Origin: Marsupella aquatica
Taxonomy: Eukaryota > Marchantiophyta
Direction: 5' to 3'
Length of the DNA: 64,000 nucleotides
Assembly: GCA_973895155.1 (NCBI GenBank)
Contig: OZ316895.1
Location: 15,872,001 to 15,936,000 of the forward strand
Under the pieces are notes generated by a model that saw nothing but the letters and a program-made list of their open reading frames with translations, made no database searches and was not told the origin of the DNA. How positions within the stretch are numbered: position 1 is the stretch's first letter; each line of letters begins with the position of its first letter. A program made the translations under genes and the position numbers. This document shows, piece after piece, positions 63,570 to 64,000 of the stretch.

Positions 63570-64000
63570 CTGCAATTTATCAAGCGCAAGCCGGACCGAC
63601 ATTATATATATCCTTGCACCCTGTATGGATCGGCAAAATATCTTAAATTAAATGATTCCAAAGTCCCACGTAACACGTGCAGATGTTTCTGTAATCGATG
63701 CCAGTTGGTTGACCATGAGCAAACACTACGTACGAAGGGACAAAAAAACTTGAGGTCCCAAATTTTGCAACATGATTTTCTTTAGTAATATATTTTGAAT
63801 TTGAGATGTACACACGGGATGATTATCAGCTTGACACGTATAATTTCGTACAGATTGCTTGTATGCCAAAATCTAGCAGCTGAGGCAACATATCACCATC
63901 GATCAGATCCTCGCTTCACAACCATAACCTTATCTTCTAGAATTTTAATAAACTTTGTTCACTGATAGAGAACATTGTACAGATTAATATTGCTAACCCA
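63570..64000 (-). other. Probable intron of the DPP III gene at the window edge
   Basis: The exon starting at 63569 follows a plausible acceptor (AAATTGCAG), and no sequence resembling the preceding part of DPP III was found up to 64000. An alternative is that the frame continues up to an ATG at 63602, which would give a truncated protein. Confidence 0.5.

Overview
This is a 64 kb piece of a land-plant nuclear genome with spliced genes and repeat-rich intergenic DNA. The plant assignment rests on three genes. One is an E3 ligase of the SP1 type, from the chloroplast outer envelope. One is a DEAH helicase fused to an RBR ubiquitin-ligase module, a plant-type architecture. One is a gamma-tubulin close to land-plant versions over its full length. 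Introns are GT-AG and mostly 70-700 bp, shorter than in many seed plants. With a classical DPP III and a fungal-looking aldo-keto reductase, this suggests a non-seed plant (bryophyte or lycophyte); that last step is inference and I cannot name a species.

Seven genes could be modelled exon by exon. From left to right: (1) gamma-tubulin, + strand, 11 exons, 475 aa; (2) DEAH-box helicase with C-terminal RING-IBR-RING, - strand, 3 exons, 1787 aa, tail-to-tail with gene 1; (3) SP1/MUL1-like RING E3, - strand, 11 exons, 348 aa; (4) aldo-keto reductase, + strand, 3 exons, 293 aa, resembling fungal enzymes; (5) seven-transmembrane LUSTR/GOST-family protein, - strand, 5 exons, 527 aa; (6) poly(ADP-ribose) glycohydrolase, - strand, 12 exons, 636 aa; (7) dipeptidyl peptidase III of the classical HELLGH type, - strand, running off the right edge so that its N-terminal part is missing. 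In genes 1-6 the exon phases close exactly with no frameshift. In gene 7 they close except for one stretch near the C terminus that I could not resolve.

The genes are unrelated housekeeping or signalling functions, each with its own transcription unit; no operon-like or pathway cluster is evident. Shared themes are loose: ubiquitin ligation (genes 2 and 3) and a possible non-plant origin (genes 4 and 7).

The intergenic DNA holds small transposon-like elements with TAGGGCGTCTC-type termini (26.3, 38.4 kb) and a related family with TAGGGCGTGTCAAA-type termini (26.8-27.1, 41.4 kb). It also has a candidate solo LTR (17 kb), a Helitron-like motif inside a large inverted degenerate repeat (18.7-19.7 kb), and tRNA-derived SINE candidates (27.7 and 29.5 kb). 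Several tandem minisatellites (periods 41, 77, 84, 100 and about 140 bp) and homopolymer G runs complete it. I found no convincing new multi-gene system. The best leads are the two possibly transferred genes, the two MITE-like families, and the palindrome-bearing 41-bp array upstream of gamma-tubulin.
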